A DNA stretch of 64,000 nt from PALSA-693 sp963834725 (GTDB lineage Bacteria > Actinomycetota > Acidimicrobiia > Acidimicrobiales > Palsa-688): contig CAWICN010000001.1 in the NCBI GenBank assembly GCA_963834725.1, forward strand, positions 4,030,001 to 4,094,000, in the 5' to 3' direction. This document shows positions 62,335 through 64,000 of this stretch, piece after piece. Both the position numbers and the translations under genes were made by a program. The notes under the pieces were generated by a model. That model was not told where the DNA came from and searched no databases. It saw only the letters and a program-made list of their open reading frames with translations. Position 1 is the stretch's first letter. The number at the start of each line of letters is the position of its first letter.

Positions 62335-62512
62335 GCGTCGGGTGAGCGTCGAGTTCGTCTTCGACCGGGCCGGCGATCAGGTGCTCGCTCACGCCTACCG
62401 GGTACTGGTGCCTGAACGCCGGAGCCGAACCACACACAGGAGGGATGTCGATGAGCCCAGCCAGGCGGCCGCGGTCGACGAAGGGGAGCAGCGGCCGGCC
62501 CTCGGGGCCTGA
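62321..62512 (+). CDS. Small hypothetical protein, 63 residues
   Basis: ATG at 62321, overlapping the preceding gene by 14 bp. MAVVERRVSVEFVFDRAGDQVLAHAYRVLVPERRSRT is a plausible beta-alpha start; the rest (DEPSQAAAVDEGEQRPALGA) is acidic. No family is recognised. Overlap with both neighbours suggests one small operon. Confidence 0.55.
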   Translation: MAVVERRVSVEFVFDRAGDQVLAHAYRVLVPERRSRTTHRRDVDEPSQAAAVDEGEQRPALGA

Positions 62513-62732
62513 GGCCAGCGAGCCCGTGCGTAACGTTTCCGTAACGGCAGTCTGTGGGGTGTGCGGCGACCGGCTGCCCGCCGGCCGGGCCCGCCGTTGG
62601 TGCTCGGATGCGTGCAGGCAGGCGGCGTTTAGGGTCAGACGAGCCGCGCCGGCGCCGGTCCCGGCCCAGCCGGCCAAGGCGGACATGGTCTATGAGTGCG
62701 TGCGTCACGAACGCGAAGGAGGAGTCATGTAG
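62445..62732 (+). CDS. Small zinc-finger protein (CxxC...CxxxC type)
   Basis: 95 residues from the ATG at 62445 (a second ATG is two codons in), overlapping the preceding frame. The centre, VCGVCGDRLPAGRARRWCSDACRQAAFRVRR, is a four-cysteine zinc knuckle like those beside actinobacterial integrase and replication genes. The tail ends KADMVYECVRHEREGGVM, which looks cut short compared with homologous proteins that continue with a second zinc motif. Confidence 0.6.
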   Translation: MSMSPARRPRSTKGSSGRPSGPEASEPVRNVSVTAVCGVCGDRLPAGRARRWCSDACRQAAFRVRRAAPAPVPAQPAKADMVYECVRHEREGGVM

Positions 62733-62984
62733 GAGACCCCTTTGGATGCGGTGCTGTGCAAGGAGATGGAGGTTTGGCCCTCCGGCGCCGGCCTACGGGG
62801 GCAGGCGTCAAACCACCCTGAGCTGCGTTGGCTGAAGACCGTCGTGGTGAGCGTCAGGGAAAAGGCGTGGCGCGACCACGTCAGGTGGGGACCAGGAAGA
62901 CGTTCCAGAGCGTCGGGGAGGCCGCGAGGCTGAACCGATGTCGCCGTTGACGCGTCGAAATAGATCGGATGGCATCAAAACCGG
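62733..62984. other. Gene-free stretch before the second group II intron
   Basis: No gene is visible. This is probably where the truncated zinc-finger gene once continued and where the intron inserted. Confidence 0.5.
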
Positions 62985-64000
62985 GGGTTTCGCATTCTCT
63001 CCTGGGATGAGCCTGGCGGATAACCCGTCTACTGGCCAGGTGGTGCCCGGCGTATAGGCGGCGTGAGCCTGGTCTGCTGCTCTTGCACGGAACGTGAGAA
63101 GGCGAGCGTCGATACCGCTGGTCGGTATAAATGGGTGAAGTGCGCCCCCCGGTCACGAGAGGGAGCCTGCCGAGGAGCAACCGAAGGCAGTGAGTACCGA
63201 TGCGACCCTCGCCGGCGGACCGGCCTGTAGTAGCTGCGAAGCGCCTGCTCGCTGGGGTGGGGGCGGAGCGAAGGGGCCGGCTCATCAGGAATGTTGCTTC
63301 GATCAACCGGGCGGTCCCCGGGAGGAAGACAAAGGAACATGCCAGGCCAACAGAACAAGCCTTTCTGTATTCCCAAGCAGTCCGTGTGGGAGGCGTACAG
63401 GCAGGTTGCTGCGAACAAAGGTGCTCCGGGAGTGGACGGCGAGTCCCTGGAGGCGTTCGGGTCGGACTTGCAGAACAATCTCTACAAGATCTGGAACCGG
63501 ATGTCGTCGGGCAGCTACTTCCCGCCCCCGGTGCGGGCAGTGGACATACCCAAGCCGCACGGTGGAGGGACCAGACGTCTAGGCGTGCCCACCATTGCCG
63601 ACAGGGTGGCTCAAACGGTGGTGGCCGACCATCTGGAGGAAAGGGCGGAGCGTATCTTCCACCCCGACTCCTACGGCTATCGGCCGCGCAAGTCGACCCT
63701 TGACGCTGTGGCGACATGCCGGCAGCGGTGCTGGAAGCGCGACTGGATCATCGACCTTGATGTTCAGAAGTTCTTCGACACCGTCCCCTGGGAGCTCATC
63801 GTCAAAGCGGTGGAGGCGGTCACCGACTGCCCGTGGGTCTTGCTGTATGTGAAGCGGTGGCTTGCCGCTCCCATGCAGCTACCAGACGGCACCTTGGTGG
63901 AACGGGACAAGGGAACCCCGCAGGGGTCGGCGGCCTCGCCGATCCTGGCGAATCTGTTCATGCATTTCGCCTTCGACAGGTGGATGGCCCGGAACTTTCC
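62985..64000 (+). mobile_element. Group II intron, 5' part (continues past the window)
   Basis: The ribozyme leader from about 62985 to 63338 contains GGCGGCGTGAGCCTGG, GCTCTTGCACGGAACGTGAG, GGTATAAATGGGTGAAGTGCGCCCC and CCTGTAGTAGCTGCGAAG, which are typical segments of domain I-IV in a widespread group of bacterial introns. The reverse transcriptase starts at 63339. Exact 5' splice site not determined; the 3' end is outside the window. Different in type from the first intron. Confidence 0.78.
63339..64000 (+). CDS. Group II intron reverse transcriptase/maturase (partial, C-terminus off window)
   Basis: ATG at 63339 behind AAAGGAA; 220 residues to the edge without a stop. NKPFCIPKQSVWEAYRQVAANKGAPGVDGESLEAFGSDLQNNLYKIWNRMSSGSYFPPPVRAVDIPKPHGGGTRRLGVPTIADRVAQTVVADHL is the RT-0 to RT-2 region. 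IIDLDVQKFFDTVPWELIVKAV is RT-3, and RDKGTPQGSAASPILANLFMHFAFDRWM is RT-4. The YADD loop, maturase and any endonuclease are beyond the window. Intact as far as visible. Confidence 0.93.
   Translation, partial: MPGQQNKPFCIPKQSVWEAYRQVAANKGAPGVDGESLEAFGSDLQNNLYKIWNRMSSGSYFPPPVRAVDIPKPHGGGTRRLGVPTIADRVAQTVVADHLEERAERIFHPDSYGYRPRKSTLDAVATCRQRCWKRDWIIDLDVQKFFDTVPWELIVKAVEAVTDCPWVLLYVKRWLAAPMQLPDGTLVERDKGTPQGSAASPILANLFMHFAFDRWMARNF

Noticed and set aside
62881..63717. Minus-strand open frame across the second group II intron
   Set aside because: It is antisense to intron ribozyme and reverse transcriptase sequence and has no domain features.

Overview
The window reads as chromosomal DNA of a high-GC Gram-positive bacterium, most likely an actinomycete-type lineage (Actinomycetota, possibly Acidimicrobiia-like). 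The grounds are very high GC, frequent GTG starts, several F420-type flavoenzyme families (two luciferase-like monooxygenase-fold proteins, two PPOX-fold proteins), an acyl-CoA carboxylase beta plus a tiny epsilon-type subunit, a UvrD2-like helicase with a C-terminal zinc/HRDC-like region, and a SEC-C-tagged methionine aminopeptidase. Species cannot be named from the sequence alone.

Layout. 0-6.4 kb (minus strand): a thiamine-diphosphate enzyme cut by the window edge, a flavin/F420 oxidoreductase, tadA, and a MoxR ATPase - DUF58 - transglutaminase operon with 4-bp overlaps. 6.6-12.5 kb: a UvrD2-like helicase, tRNA-Ser(GGA), the small SRP RNA, then dnaX - ybaB/ebfC - recR. 12.5-26 kb: a broken ketopantoate reductase and a propionyl-CoA/acyl-CoA metabolism area (thiolase, methylmalonyl-CoA epimerase, acyl-CoA carboxylase beta and epsilon, a MeaA-type coenzyme B12 mutase) interleaved with map, aat, a 5'-3' exonuclease and an ECF sigma factor with an upstream membrane protein. 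26-35.7 kb: an S51 peptidase, two cyclophilins, lysC-asd, and an SDR/enoyl-CoA hydratase/DinB-like run. 35.7-36.9 kb: a fluoride-export cluster crcB-DUF190-crcB. 37.5-39.2 kb: a decayed IS630-type element. 39.3-51.5 kb: Smr, TauE/SafE, gamma-glutamyltranspeptidase-like, a WYL regulator with a DrrAB-type ABC exporter, peptide deformylase, an esterase and a dehydrogenase. 51.5-64 kb is an accessory region: gene remnants, an IS1380-type element, a frameshifted adenylate cyclase/STAND regulator, an AbrB-type toxin-antitoxin pair, and two group II introns (one truncated, one running off the edge) that bracket a small HTH/RHH - zinc-finger gene cluster.

How the parts fit. DnaX-YbaB-RecR is a replication/repair operon behind SRP RNA. 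LysC-Asd is the entry to the aspartate amino acid family. Carboxylase, epimerase, thiolase and the B12 mutase point to propionyl/ethylmalonyl-type C3-C5 acyl-CoA handling. The WYL regulator and the ABC exporter share an almost identical 10-5-10 palindrome at exactly the same distance from their start codons, which suggests one small regulon.

Caveats. At least eight loci carry single-base frameshifts or an in-frame stop (panE, DUF2510 protein, IS630 transposase and its companion gene, SnoaL-PPOX fusion, STAS protein, cyclase/STAND protein). Several sit at homopolymers and two compensate each other, so uncorrected sequencing errors are a serious alternative to real decay. The window is also unusually rich in short tandem repeats, including 18-bp hexapeptide repeats inside three different genes.
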